The notes: generated from the sequence alone by a model not told the origin. Positions 1 to 11,241 are shown, numbered from the stretch's first letter. The stretch is 64,000 bases of DNA from Nemertoderma westbladi (GCA_032718475.1 JAUCBJ010002429.1:62001-126000), one strand, 5' to 3'. Translations and numbers: made by a program.

Positions 1-1170
1 CGAGGGACTCCATACAATGAATTGGTCGAAACACTTATATGTTGGCCGGGGTTTTCTAATGCAGACTATGAAGAAGCCAGATCGGTTCTGATCGAGGTTC
101 TGGGATCCGACCGCGAAGTAAAAAAGTGGTTTGGTCAGAAACACACAGGTGATTTAAAGCGCCGTCGATAAGTCATCGACATTCTGGGTATTCTTGAAAC
201 GCCGGATTTCTGTGGCCTAGATCCAATGCCAAAATTCGTTGTGGAGGACTTTACCCGACTCCCTCCAGTGACCACCGCAGGTTCGATTCTAACAACCCTG
301 TCAGCGGATGTAAACTCCCTAAAGGAGCGCCTGGCGGTTCTCAAATCGCGACCGCCTCCTCTGCCTTCACGTGGGGCTGCTCCTGTTCCATCCCTGGTAT
401 GAATTACGCGGTGCCGGTATATGTACTGGTAAACAGGCCGAACCCGAGTAACCAGTCGGTTCCAGTTCAGCTTGTCGACCTCAGTAGGGAGGATGCTGCT
501 CACAACAAGGTAGCCAGCTGTGTGGCTAATCCACAGCTTGCGCATTCAGCTCAGGAATCAGACCACGACTCCGTCACTTTGGGCATCAGTTGTGGGTGCG
601 GCTTCGGCGCAACACCAGACGCTGCAAGGTGCCAGCCTCGTCGATGGGATGACAACAATTGGGAATCGAGGCCGTCCAGTAAAGGCTGTCAATAAATTGC
701 CCAATAGTAGCACCGGTAGTACAAGACAACCACGGCAGCCGCAAGTCGTTGGGACTGGCAACGGATTGGCCCAACACGACGGAGCGAGTTCGATCTGCAA
801 GTTGTACATATCCCATATCGACATGGAGGAGACAGCGGATAGGTTGGTTGCCTATATAAAGGGGACCTTCAAATACCAGGTCAAATGTGAAGAAGTTAAT
901 AATAAGAATACTATCTACAAATCATTTGTTATCACCTGCAAAGGCGCAGAAGCTGATGCAATTAAAGCAGAAGGCGCAGCCGCCTACTGGCCGCCACGTG
1001 TTCAAGTTCGTGACTGGTTCGAGCGGAGGGGATACTCGGGTCTGGGCATGGTGACACAGGCGCCGCTCGGACCTCCACAGCCACAGGGATCTCTACGAGG
1101 ATCGACGGAAAGTGAAACACAAAGCAATAATGATGGCGACAACAAAACATCTGAAACTGTCGTCGTATAA
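1..1170 (+). pseudogene. LINE ORF1-like protein, broken
   Basis: From base 1 one frame encodes a charged protein, interrupted by TAA at 169-171 and TGA at 400-402. The sense then continues in other frames to the stop at 1168-1170. The last part (about 790-1020) reads like the RNA-binding region of LINE ORF1 proteins, with the segment YKSFVITC and, further on, the tryptophan-rich YWPPRVQVRDWF. It overlaps the start of the endonuclease frame by about 40 bases, a normal ORF1/ORF2 arrangement. No function remains. The 5' part lies outside the window. Confidence 0.6.
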
Positions 1171-2439
1171 TGCAAACTCAATACGAACGGCAAAGAGTCA
1201 ATACGTGATGAATAAACTGTTTGAAGGTTTGGATATAATCTTTGTCCAGGAGCATCTTCTTCCCAAACAGGATATCCCCTTCTTAGATTTTCTTTCTAAG
1301 GACTTTGGTGTACGCGGAACCTCGCCGGTGGATCTCTCTAATGGTCCACTCCTTGGTAGACCCTATGGAGGACTTGCTGTGTTCTGGAAGAATGAACTGG
1401 TGAAATCGATCGAAGTAATCGACTCATCAGATCCTCGGTACCTCGCCATTAAGATATCCGATGAATTCGGAGATGATATAGTGCTAATTAATGTATACCT
1501 CCCTTATGAATGCCAAGGGAACTATGACGAGTACATCGAGTTTCTGGGTAAACTCCAAGCTCTTATCGACACACTTCCTTTTAGTAAAATTTTTATAAGC
1601 GTTTAAGCGTTTATAGGCGACCTTAATGCCGACCCGTCAAGGGCATTTTATACTTAATTAATGGATTGGTTCATTGAGAATGGATTTGAGGTTCTGGATA
1701 TATCATCATTGCCCTCCAACATGTTCACGTACGTAAACCCGCTGTACAAGTGCACTTCCTGGTTGGACCACTGCATTGCATCCCTGTTGCTGAAGCCATT
1801 AATTGGCGACATAACTGTTAGCTACGACGCGTCTTTTTCAGACCATATGCCAATTTCATTGGAACTGGATATTAAGTGCGACACTTCTACAGGTCCAGAA
1901 TGTGGGACCCACACAAATCCAACACATAAACCTATCTGGGAAAAGGCGTCCAGCGCTGACTTGGCGAACTACAACTGGGTTGCTGCTGAGAAAATCGCGG
2001 GAATTAACTTGGACGGGACTGTTTAAGTTGTAAAAACGCAACGTGTACGGTTCACCGGGATAACTTAGAACAATCTTATTTCGATGTAGTGTCGGCTCTA
2101 AGGGAGGCGGCGTCGGAGACGTTTCCATGTACCGGTAATGGTAAACAAACCAGCCCTCCATCGATACCGGGATGGAATGATTCAGTCAAGGATCTTTATC
2201 GTGAATCGCAAGAAGCCTTTCTACAGTGGAAAGAAGTGAACAGCCCCCACTCAGGCCCGCAGCACGATAACATGGTTCAGGCTAGGGCGCGTTTCAAGTC
2301 TGCGTTTAGGCGCTGCAAACGCGAGGAAGAATCTTTTCACTCAGACAAACACGTAGAAGCACTCGCGACTGGCGATACGTATACTTTTTGGGCGAATATT
2401 AAGCGAGAATCTCAGTACCATAGCTCACCCCCATCTTAG
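1130..2439 (+). pseudogene. LINE ORF2, APE-type endonuclease and linker, broken
   Basis: The first good ATG is at 1130 (a second at 1133). The frame opens with an apurinic-endonuclease-like core (SYNANSIR, then IIFVQEHLL, GGLAVFW and ILINVYLPY-like strands). An 8-base direct duplication (agcgttta) around 1597-1612 shifts the frame and ends the first piece at 1606. The domain resumes after it and closes with FSDHMPISLEL, the usual end of the APE fold. Stops at 2024-2026 and 2437-2439 break the linker (2089-2439, rich in charged and aromatic residues). This enzyme would have nicked target DNA for target-primed reverse transcription. Confidence 0.85.
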
Positions 2440-2521
2440 GTTGGAAGGGGCTGTTGGATTTGGTAATATAGTAATAGTAATATATTAGTAATTTTTTTTA
2501 ATTAGTAATATATTTACTTCG

Positions 2522-4011
2522 GTGCCTAGTAAAATGGGTATATTTGAAACAGATCCATTTATTGGCGACTTTTTTAGAATAACGTTTAGAGGGACGTTAC
2601 ACGTTAAGCAGGAGTTTGGTCAGCTAAACCACAAATTCAGTAGATTATTTTTTAATAATGAAATGATTTTTAATGTTGATGAAATATCAACTGCTACAAG
2701 GTTTTTAAAACAGCATAAGTCCACAGGTGATGACGGTATTTTTGCCGAACACATTGTTCATGGTCCTCAGGTTTTAGTTATATTTTTATCACTACTTTTC
2801 ACTTCATTTAACGTGCATGGTTTTTTACCTAAATGGATGATTTCCACAATTGTGGTTCCAATCGTGAAAGATAAGACTGGTGACAAATCTGATAATAATA
2901 ACTACAGGCCTGCTATTAGCACTACTTAGCTAGTATTATCAGTAAATTGTATGAAATCATAATACTATCTAGGATTGAACACTATTTATTTACAACTGAT
3001 TACCAATTTGGTTTTAAGCAAAAACTGGGTACCGAAACGTGTACATACTCCCTTAAGGAGGTTATTACTTACTATTTGCTTAATGGGTCTAATGTTTACG
3101 TAGCGTTTTTGGACGCCACTAAGGCATTCAACACCGTTGATTTGACTATTCTTTTTACCCGCCTTTTTGAACGCGGCATTCCGTTGTTTATACTTAGAGT
3201 TCTTTTGTTCTGGTATCAAAATCAGGTTATGTTCGTTAGATGGGATGGTGCTTTTTCGAAACAGTTTAATCGAACAAACGGCGTATTGCAAGGCAGTATT
3301 TTGTCACCAAAATTATTTACTGTTTTCATTGATGGGTTTAGTAGAGAGTTAGCTAATTCGGAGTTAGGCTGCCATATTGATATTTGTTTGAATCATTTGC
3401 TTTATGCTGACGATCTTAGCTTGATGAGTACATCGCCAGTTGCACTTCAGCAGTTATTAGATATTTGTGTAAATTTTGCAAACCGTAATAACATTAAGTT
3501 CAATCCTAAGAAGTCTAAATGTATAATTAAGTATAGTGGTTATAGGAAACATTCTAGAACATGTACGAATTTCACATTAGGCGGTAAAAAACTTGAAATA
3601 GTGAACAAGTTTAAATATTTGGGGTATTATATCACATCAGATTTTTCTCATGACGTAGATATTAAAGCCCAAACCAGGTCACTGTATTCACGTGCTAATA
3701 TTATAATTCGTAAATTTAATAAGTGCAGTAAATCGGTTGAACTTAAACTGTTCAATAGCTACTGTTGTAATATTTATTGCAATGCATTATGGGCCGATGT
3801 TTACTACAGTCAACAAATATTTAATAGCCTCAGGGTGGCCTTAACTAAATCTGTTAGGAAACTGTTTGGATATAGCAGCTATTGTAGTGCTAGTGAAATG
3901 CTAGTCACTCTAGGAATACGATCGGTTGTCCATACACCGTTTTGCTTTACACCGTTTATTCTCACGAGTATCCACATCAACGAACGTCGTTATTCGTGCT
4001 GTCCGAGATAA
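2522..4011 (+). pseudogene. LINE reverse transcriptase, broken
   Basis: Two frame pieces (2522-2929 and 2947-4011) make up a LINE reverse transcriptase. The first has the start of the fingers, with STGDDGIFAEHI and the NNYRP element. The second carries FLDATKAFN (motif A aspartates), GVLQGSILSP (motif B) and LLYADDLSLM (motif C, YADD). It then has a thumb-like helix region and a C-terminal segment ending at 4011. A frameshift near 2930 separates the pieces. Codons are strongly A/T-biased, unlike the endonuclease half upstream. Confidence 0.88.
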
Positions 4012-4379
4012 CTGTTTGTCTCAATCTGAGATGTTTAAGTCGTATCGCCGTTTACAGGTAGAGCCGAATTAATTTAATTATATTTTATTAGTTATATATA
4101 TTTATCATGCTATAGTAATAAATTCTGACATATTTTTATATTTTTATATTAATATAATTATTTATTGTGCACGTATATTTTAATATGTTCAACTGTGAAT
4201 GAAATAAAATTGATATTATTATTATTATTATAAACCAGTACAATTTTATAAATATTTTATTTATGTCTGTATATTAATATTTTATCATTAAAACAAGTTT
4301 CTTATTAATTATTTCTTACATCTCATAACACTTATATCAATGATTTGCATTATGAATTATAGGCCATGCAGCCATAAGT
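4012..4379 (+). other. LINE 3' UTR, ATT tail, then unassigned AT-rich DNA
   Basis: AT-rich sequence follows the RT frame. AATAAA-like words and the ATT repeat at about 4214-4232 mark the probable 3' end of the LINE. From 4233 to 4379 I see no gene or clear repeat. Confidence 0.5.
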
Positions 4380-5521
4380 GCAAAATTACTAATAATTTGG
4401 TTAGTCATGGTTAGTCAGGTCAGGTCTCCAGATCCTGCTACCACTATGGCAGTAATGTGGTACTACCTGTAGCTGTCAGCCCAGTAGGGCAGGCCCGATA
4501 AGCATAGCCTACTCATTAATTAGTTGATCAAGAGTGGGTTGGTTTAGCCCCGTCAACTAAATAAGTAAGGGCTATAGATGAGGCTAAATCCTCATCGAGT
4601 AAGGGCTAAATAAGGGCTATAGCGCCTAGGGCACCATTGAAGGCAAAGGCTTGAGTACGCATCTGCAATAGAGATGATACACGCCCCGCTCTGTCTATAC
4701 TGGATGCTCCTCTACCAGTGTTAGGTAACCTAACCCAGGAGGCACACTTGGTTCAAGGTGTAACAAATAGACCCCTACAGTCGGCAGCAGGGCTGTAGGC
4801 CATGGATAGGCGGAAGGTAATCAACCAACGGCTAGACATGCTGACAAGGTCAGCGGAAGGTAATCAACCAACAGCGACCTACTGCAAAGACGCTTGTAGG
4901 AGTTGCGACCACAAGTGGTTTACTCTCGCAACTGAAAGATATGAGCATGAGAAGCCTCCAGGAGAAATACCGGCTCGGTCGTCGCCTGGGTCAACAAGGA
5001 CCGCGTCCCTCAGTGGTACACCAGGCTGGGGTCGATAAATCGGCTACTGGAACAGAAGAAAGAGAAGAAAGAAGAACCAACCTGCTGGAATGTAAAAAGA
5101 CACTAAAGATTGCTGCAATGAACACATGCACACTGAAAGCACATAACAAACAGGGTGACATGGTCGCTCTAGCAATGGAATATAACATCGACATCATCTG
5201 CATCCAAGAACATCGGATTTGTCATGAAGACACTGCCATGAAGTACAATGACATTGGAAACGGATGGACGTTAGTAACAAGCTCAGCAGTAAGAAACTTG
5301 GCCAATGCATCAATTGGAGGAGTAGGAATTCTGCTAAGTCCATTTGCACTTAAGACCCTAAACAACATCGAATGTATAATTTCCAGGGTTATGATAGCAA
5401 CATTTGAGGGGAATCCCAATACAACAGTAATATGTTGCTACAGTCCAACCAATGCCTCAGCGCCAGAACAAGCAGTCAAGTTTTATGAAGATCTGACTGG
5501 ACTTATAAAGCACATACCGAA

Positions 5522-6222
5522 CTACTACTACTAGGATCGGCATGGTGCATTGCAGCTGCATTTTTAAGAATGCTGTGCCGGCTTGTCAACAAAATTGCAC
5601 CGCCACAACTCCCTATCACCCATGACATTTGCATACGCATCTTTAAGGCCAGTGTCCTTTAAGATGCGTCTCAAGACTGTCATGGGCTGTCCACCATGCT
5701 TATTCACTCCATGAGGCTGCCAAAGTACAAGATTATGCACTGGCTGGTCCTCACGGCGAAAGCAATGTCCTGCAAAGCGGAGGCGATTTTGTTCTAGTGT
5801 CAAGCTTGGGGGAACCAATGAGACACCTCCAATGTTATATAGTGTCTGGTTGGAGATGTGTGCATTGTACTTGACACAATGAACCCAGCGTAGCATTCTT
5901 GTGAATGTGCCATCCAGAGACTTTGTGTCCTCAGCAGTTAGAGCCCAGCATGGACTCCCGTAGAGGAGTACTGGAACTACTGCTACTCTAAATAATCGGA
6001 CCTTAAGTTTCCGATTAATTCTCGGTGACTTCCAAATCCTGGAAAGTCTATTCAAGGCTGCCCATTCCTTTCCCTTACGTATTCGAAGTTCCTCACCTGA
6101 CTTCCGGATCCATGATCCCAGGTAACAGAAGTCGTCCACATGCTCAAGCATACCATCCTTTGAGCTTATGCTCATCCGATCAGAGACTTGCTGAGGACTT
6201 TCAAAGTTAACTGTCAGTTATT
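5522..6222 (-). mobile_element. Nested 5'-truncated LINE copy with 10-bp target-site duplication
   Basis: The insert lies on the minus strand and is flanked by perfect direct repeats acataccgaa at 5512-5521 and 6223-6232. At its 3' end (left side) a TAG-triplet tail, read as ctactactacta on the plus strand, follows a short 3' UTR of about 30 bases. It is truncated at the 5' end inside the RT region. Tail, truncation and target duplication together are the hallmark of target-primed reverse transcription. Confidence 0.92.
5564..6222 (-). pseudogene. C-terminal part of LINE RT (in nested copy)
   Basis: The open frame runs from the truncation point to a TAA at 5564-5566. It has the typical RT C-terminal segments: FCYLGSWIRKSG, then VVPVLLYGSPCWAL, LRWVHCVKYNAHISNQTLYN and RLRFAGHCFRR, a conserved motif of this LINE tail. 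There are no internal stops over about 205 codons, so the insertion is fairly young, but it lacks endonuclease and RT catalytic residues and cannot move by itself. It may belong to the same family as its host LINE. Confidence 0.85.
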
Positions 6223-6643
6223 ACATACCGAAACACAATGTTAAAGTCATTGCTGGTGACCTGAATGCTCAAATTGGCCCAGAAGACATCAATGGTTACA
6301 CATATAACACCCGTTCTAATAGAAATTGGTACTTACTTTTAGACCTAATGGAAGAATGTGAATTGATACCGACAAACACCACATTCGAAAAGAGTAAGGG
6401 GAAGCTATGGACCTTTCAATACCCTAATGGAACCAAAGCACAACTGGATTACATCCTTTTAAACAAAAAGTGGAGAAACAGCATGATCAACTGCGAGGCA
6501 TACAGCTCGTTCAACCTAATTTGTTCTGACCACAGAATTGTGACTGCAGAGATCAGACTCAGTTTGATAGCCAGCAAACCCAGGACAAGCATGCAAATCA
6601 ACTATGACTGGGAGAAACTCAGAACTGACAATGCAGTAAAGTA

Positions 6644-7490
6644 GAAAGTAAAGTAAAGTAGAAGTTCAAAACCGCTTTGAAGCACTTCAGTCAATGGATG
6701 AAGACCAGTCCACCGATTCAATATTCCAGAATATAATAAAAGCCCACAATGAATCAGCTAAGAGGCATATCCCCCAGGAACCCAAACGAAAACAGTATGT
6801 GCCATGGCAAAACTCTGAGGATACTTGTAAGAGAGAAGATAAGATAAAATTGAAGCAATTACAACTGCTCACATACAGCAACAATCAAGACTTACCTGGC
6901 AAACTGTAAATGAGGTATCTGGTCGGAAAAGTTGTGCAAAGGGGCGCCTCAAAGCCGATAGTCCCAAAGAACATGTGGGGAAGTGGAAAAATCACTTCAG
7001 CAACTTGCTTGGGCTGCCACCAAACATCGAGGTACAAGGAAAATATTTGACAAGACACTACCTATAGAGACAGGGGACTTCACACCTGCCGAACTCCAAA
7101 GAAGAATTAAAAGCATGTCCAATCATAAAGCAAGTGGATTAAATGAAATCCCAGCGGAGGTATGGAAAACAGGAGTGCTAAACAAACCATTATTGAATGT
7201 TTGCAACCGGATGTTAAAATGGGAAAAGCCTCCATCAATTTGGACTAAAGGTCATCTAAAGCCTCTCCCTTAGAAAGGAGACCTCGGTATACCAAACAAA
7301 CTATCGTGGGATCTGTCTGCTTGTTGTAGCTGCCAAAATATACAATGAAATGATTCTAAATAGGATTAGGCCTCACATAGAGAAACTACTGCGTAAGAGC
7401 CAAAACGGATTTCAACCAAGTAGATCAACAATAGCTCAGATACTTGCACTACGGAGACTGATTGAAGGAATTAAGTCAAAGAATCTCCGG
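6644..7490 (+). pseudogene. Linker and N-terminal RT of the second LINE, truncated
   Basis: Several frames carry the linker (6694-6909) and the first RT part. SNHKASGLNEIPAEVWK at about 7120-7165 is the RT fingers motif, and KSQNGFQPSRSTIAQI at about 7397-7440 is the segment before the first catalytic aspartate. Frameshifts separate them, and the RT ends near 7490 before any catalytic motif. A short perfect repeat of AAAGTA words lies at 6638-6662. Confidence 0.75.
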
Positions 7491-7754
7491 TACTGCAGTA
7501 CTGCGGTTATGCGTTACTGCAGTTGGAGTACTCAATCCAGTACTGTAATACAGTAATGCCCATGTACAGTACTGCAGTTAACATAAGTCCTGAAATCCCA
7601 GCTCAAGTAATTCCCCCTCACCCTCTATCTGAGTCTATGACTATTATATTATAATAACAACAAAAGTTGTTGTGCAGTGGCTATAAATGACAAAAATGAA
7701 AACAACATCATTAGTAAAATGGGATTTCTTAAACAATTTTGAATTCCAAATGAT
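7491..7754. repeat. CAGTACT-rich sequence and unassigned DNA
   Basis: Bases 7491-7580 contain many copies of the palindromic words AGTACT and CTGCAG, a low-complexity cluster at the point where the LINE is truncated. The rest, to 7754, has no readable gene, although 7588-7630 may encode a scrap of the Gypsy polyprotein that follows. Confidence 0.4.
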
Positions 7755-8168
7755 CATCTAAAGAGGTTGAAATTTTGAAAGAAGTATGTTGGGAATTTTC
7801 GGATATATTTGCAAAGGATTCTTCAGATTTAGGACATCATGTTGAAGCTAATGGAAAAATAGCAAACTAATGATCCGATATATATTAGATCATATAGAAA
7901 GAGCCCAGCCGAGACCAAGGAAATGCTGGAACATGTGAATAAAATGCTGAAAATGGATGTCATAGAGCACAGTAGTTCTCCTCTCCCTGGGCATTTCCTT
8001 GCCTTTTAGTAAATCGTCCGAATGGAGGTGAAAAACTTTTCGCTGTTAATTATAAAAAGTTAAATGATATTAGTATACGTGACCAATTTCCATTACCTCG
8101 AATTGATGATATCCTTGATGAGTTAGCTAATGCCAATATGATTTCTACCTTAGATTTACAATCTGCAT
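7755..8168 (+). pseudogene. Ty3/Gypsy reverse transcriptase relic
   Basis: Translated with one or two frame changes, this region gives the start of a Gypsy RT: an upstream segment with FSDIFAKDSSDLG, then MLKMDVIEHSSSPL, then NRPNGGEKLFAVNYKKLN followed by FPLPRIDDILDEL and STLDLQSA. The last contains the first catalytic aspartate (LDL). Stops and a frameshift near 8010 show it is dead. Nothing of protease, RNase H or integrase is seen next to it. Confidence 0.8.
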
Positions 8169-8274
8169 CCTGATCCTGTACCAGCTGATTTACAGCCTCA
8201 GTACGAACCGTTTGCCTCCTTGGAGGCAAACACACATGTAAGTTAGTCGCACATAGCCAAGTTAGTAGCCACTT

Positions 8275-9190
8275 CTTCATCAGTTGTAGCGAAAGCTAAA
8301 AAGGAGGACGTTTACGACCAATTAAGTTCTGAACAACATAATTTGGTTATACTAACAACCGAAAAAGATGTGTCTGTGTGGTTAAACACCAAACCACTCA
8401 CACTGCACGACACTCACCTATCCAAAGGAGAGTTTAGGGATGCTGTTTGTCTCTGCTATGGTTGGTCACCAAAGAACTTTCCATCTCATTGTGTTTGTGG
8501 GTCCCGATTTTCTGCAACACACATTCTGTCGTGTCCCACTGGAGGTTTCCCCTCCATCTAGTCCATCAGACACAATGAGACTGCAATTTCGTCGCCGACA
8601 CCCTAACCGAGGAGGCCCACAATGTGGCAGTCGAGCCGAAGCTCCAACCGCTAACGAGGGAGTCCTTCTCCCTCCGCTCCACCTCGACTGACCAGCTGGC
8701 GTGTCTCAATGTGTTGGTGAGCGGATTCTGGGGCAATCGCAACCAGAAAATGTTCATCAAAGTGTCAGTGTTCAACCCGTTGGTGGACAACAACGCGGTT
8801 ATGTCGATTGACACCACTCATCGAACCATGAGGCGAGAAAGTGCTGGAAATACAAGGAGAGATTACGCGAGGTGGAACACTCCATGTTCACTCCCTTATA
8901 TTATCTGCGTTCGGCGGAATGGCACCAGCTGCCCACCAATTTATCAAACGACTGGCAGTGAAGTCGTCCGACAAACAGCAGGTTCCCTATCCGGAGTGCG
9001 TCTCATGGATATGTCAGCGAATCAGATTCTCCCTCCTCAGGTCATCCTTAATGTGTTTGCGCGGGAACCGTTCAGCTGCTAGGCAACTGGTGCTGGAGGC
9101 AGTCACCGACTCATCGATCCGGTTGGCTAACATGGACTCAGACCTTGGGGTGTTGGCGCAGTTCGGGTTCGGCAGTGGGGTAGTACAGTA
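8275..9190 (+). pseudogene. Relic of an RT-associated zinc-finger/restriction-like endonuclease module
   Basis: The frame from about 8290 reads FRDAVCLCYGWSPKNFPSH, then CVCGSRF..HILSC, a CCHC-type zinc pattern, then GGFPSI and RHNE, VAVEPKLQPL, VLVSGFWG and KVSVFNPLV, and on to SLLRSSLMCLRGNRS. As I know the family, this set ends polyproteins of some retroelements and resembles the zinc finger plus PD-(D/E)xK nuclease of restriction-like-endonuclease LINEs. A 9-base duplication (tccatctag) creates a stop at 8559-8561, and more frame changes follow at about 8600 and 8840. Positions where I would expect acidic catalytic residues read N and K here, so it is degenerate. Confidence 0.6.
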
Positions 9191-9371
9191 GTATGCTCCA
9201 TACACCTTAGAGACTGTTTCTGTATGACAGGATTTCATTTTAAATTTCCCTCTTACATTTGTTGCCTTGTAATGTCAGCGGGTGGTGGGTATTGTTTAAC
9301 ATTATCTGAATTTTGTAAAGTTTTTATTAACTATTTAAATAAATGAGACTTATGAGGTTATTTAAAAAAAA
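9191..9371 (+). other. Probable 3' UTR with poly(A) signal and A-run
   Basis: After the endonuclease relic there is AT-rich DNA with AATAAA at about 9338 and a run of A at about 9363-9371, suggesting the 3' end of a retrotransposed copy. Confidence 0.4.
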
Positions 9372-9593
9372 AGAATTTCGCTAAAGAAAATGAGTAGCAA
9401 AGGGTACGTACAAAAATCGGAAACATCGAAACACCTACATTTATCAAGAATGAGGCAGAAACCCATAGTTCGCTATTTTTTTTCAGCGAAAATTCAAAAT
9501 TAAACATTTTAATTAACTACATTCTGTATTATACTCGCAGATAAGTTGCCAATCCCTTAAATTGGTTTTGAGTACAATATTATTGATTTTTAG

Positions 9594-9693
9594 GGCCTGG
9601 ATAGATGAAAATGATGACGATACTCTTTATGAAATATCTCAGTTGACAAGAGATGCGACAGGATTGGATACTAAACGAAGTGAACTGTACCAG
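9594..9693 (+). other. Candidate orphan coding exon
   Basis: A 100-base stretch with an acceptor-like TTTTTAG just before it and CAG|GTTAGA just after. In one frame it encodes 33 residues without a stop, rich in acidic residues (WIDENDDDTLYEISQLTRD). No partner exon was found in the window, and the downstream donor region is repeated three times. It could be a real exon, a transposon exon, or chance. Confidence 0.25.
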
Positions 9694-9792
9694 GTTAGAC
9701 GTTAGAGATACCGTACAATGAATTGTACCAGGTTAGACGTTGGAGATACCGTACAATGAATTGTACCAGGTTAGACGTTGGAGATACCATAT
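9682..9792. repeat. 38-bp tandem repeat, three copies
   Basis: Three head-to-tail copies of a 38-base unit start at 9682, 9720 and 9758. Each contains GTACCAGGTTAGACGTTGGA or a close variant. The unit includes the splice-donor-like CAGGTTAGA, so a donor site has been triplicated. The third copy runs into the following array. Confidence 0.85.
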
Positions 9793-11241
9793 CCCAAATA
9801 TGTTGTTTGTGTCCCATATTAGGTGTTTGTGTCCCAGGGTGTTTGTGTCCCATATAGCGTGTGACTTTCTCAAAATGATTTTAAATAGTTTCTAAATCTC
9901 ATGGAATACTCAAAAGAATATAGAATTCACTACCATAGCTTTTTTTTCAATTTGTCCGAAATAGGTTGTTTTTGTCCCATATAGGGTGTTTGTGTGCAAA
10001 ATAGTGTGTGACTTTCTCAAAAGGATTTTACATAGTTTATAAATATAATGGAACACACAAAAGAAAATATAATTCACTACTATAGCTTTAATTTCAATTT
10101 GTCCCAAATAGGTTGTTTTTGTCCCATATAGGGTGTTTGTGTCACGTATAGGGTGTGAATTGCTTATAATGATTTCAAATATTTTCTAAATGTAATGGAA
10201 TACTCAAAAGAATATAGAATTCACTATCATAGCTTTAATTCAAATTTGTTGTCCCAAATAGGTAGTTTAAGTCCCATATAGGGTGTTTGTGTCCCATATA
10301 GGGTGTTTGTGCCCCGTATAGGGTGTGTATTGCTTATAATGATTTCAAATAGTTTCTAAATGTAATGAAATACTCAAAAGAATATAGAATTCACTATCAG
10401 AGCGTTAATTTAAATTTGTCCCAAATATGTTGTTTGTGTCCCATATTAGGTGTTTGTGTCCCATATAGCGTGTGACTTTCTCAAAATGATTTTAAATAGT
10501 TTCTAAATCTCATGGAATACTCAAAAGAATATAGAATTCACTACCATAGCTTTTTTTTCAATTTGTCCGAAATAGGTTGTTTTTGTCCCATATAGGGTGT
10601 TTGTGTGCAAAATAGTGTGTGACTTTCTCAAAAGGATTTTACATAGTTTATAAATATAATGGAACACACAAAAGAAAATATAATTCACTATCATAGCTTT
10701 AATTTAATTTTGTCACAAATAGGTTGTTTATGTCCCATATAGGGTGTTTGTGTCCCATATAGGGTGTTTGTGTCCCAAATAGCGTGTGACTTTCTCAAAA
10801 TGATTTTACATAGTTTAGAAAGGGAAAAATATTCTTTTTTTTATTCCATTATATTTATAAACTATGTAAAATCATTTTGAGAAAGTCATACGCTATTTGG
10901 CACACAAACACCCTATATTGGACAAAAACAACCTATTTGGGACAAATTTAATTTAGCTATGATAGTGAATTATATTTTCTTTTGAGTATTCCATTATATT
11001 TATAAACTATGTAAAATCATTTTGAGAAAGTCATACGCTATTTGGCACAAAAACACCCTATATGGGACAAAAACAACCTGTTTCGGACAAATTTAAATTA
11101 AAGTTATGATAGTGAATTATATTTTCTTTTGAGTATTCCATTATATTTATAAACTATGTAAAATCATTTTGAGAAATTCACACGCAATTTTGGACACAAA
11201 CACCCTATATGGGACACAAACACCCTATATGGGACATAAAC
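9793..11241. repeat. Foldback array: tandem ~160-bp units, then inverted units
   Basis: From about 9793 to 10817 there are six to seven direct copies of a unit of about 150-170 bases. Each has the word GTCCCATATAGGGTGTTTGT, often doubled, followed by GACTTTCTCAAAATGATTTT and an AGAATTCACTA segment. From 10858 the same unit continues in reverse orientation, about two and a half copies, to 11241. The two arms are separated by about 40 bases, and the innermost 31 bases (10787-10817 and 10858-10888) are exact inverted repeats. A foldback DNA element or a recombination-made inverted array fits. No coding capacity is evident. Confidence 0.85.

Larger units (their letters stand above)
1..4232 (+). 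mobile_element. Degenerate non-LTR retrotransposon (LINE) material, cut by window edge
   Basis: This stretch holds the parts of an APE-type LINE in the expected order: ORF1-like protein, endonuclease, linker, reverse transcriptase, AT-rich 3' UTR, and a tail of ATT triplets at about 4214-4232. All reading frames are broken, so the copy is dead. Base composition changes sharply around 2440-2521, where a short AT-rich stretch separates a balanced-GC endonuclease half from a clearly AT-rich RT half. Two neighbouring LINE copies or a chimera are therefore possible. The RT style suggests the CR1/Jockey-like group, but I cannot fix the clade by eye. Confidence 0.8.
4941..6643 (+). pseudogene. LINE endonuclease domain split by an insertion
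   Basis: The first part (ATG at 4941) has the APE-type strands LKIAAMNTCTL, DIICIQEHR and the ICCYSPTN core. The second part begins in the same frame directly after the insertion with VIAGDLNAQIG, and ends with LICSDHRIVTAEI, the conserved SDH segment. Frame and sense match across the insert once one copy of the 10-bp target duplication is discounted, so the insertion hit an otherwise readable endonuclease. Further stops appear near 6642. Confidence 0.85.
4380..7490 (+). mobile_element. Second APE-type LINE, 3'-truncated and interrupted by a nested LINE
   Basis: The order is a leader (4380-4940), the endonuclease (4941-5521 and 6233-6643), a linker and the start of the reverse transcriptase (6983-7490). 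The RT stops before its catalytic motifs, where sequence rich in CAGTACT words begins. The leader has local repeats of the word AAGGGCTAATA/AAGGGCTATAG near 4567-4620. A second, opposite-strand LINE fragment sits at 5522-6222 inside the endonuclease. The copy is non-functional. Confidence 0.8.
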
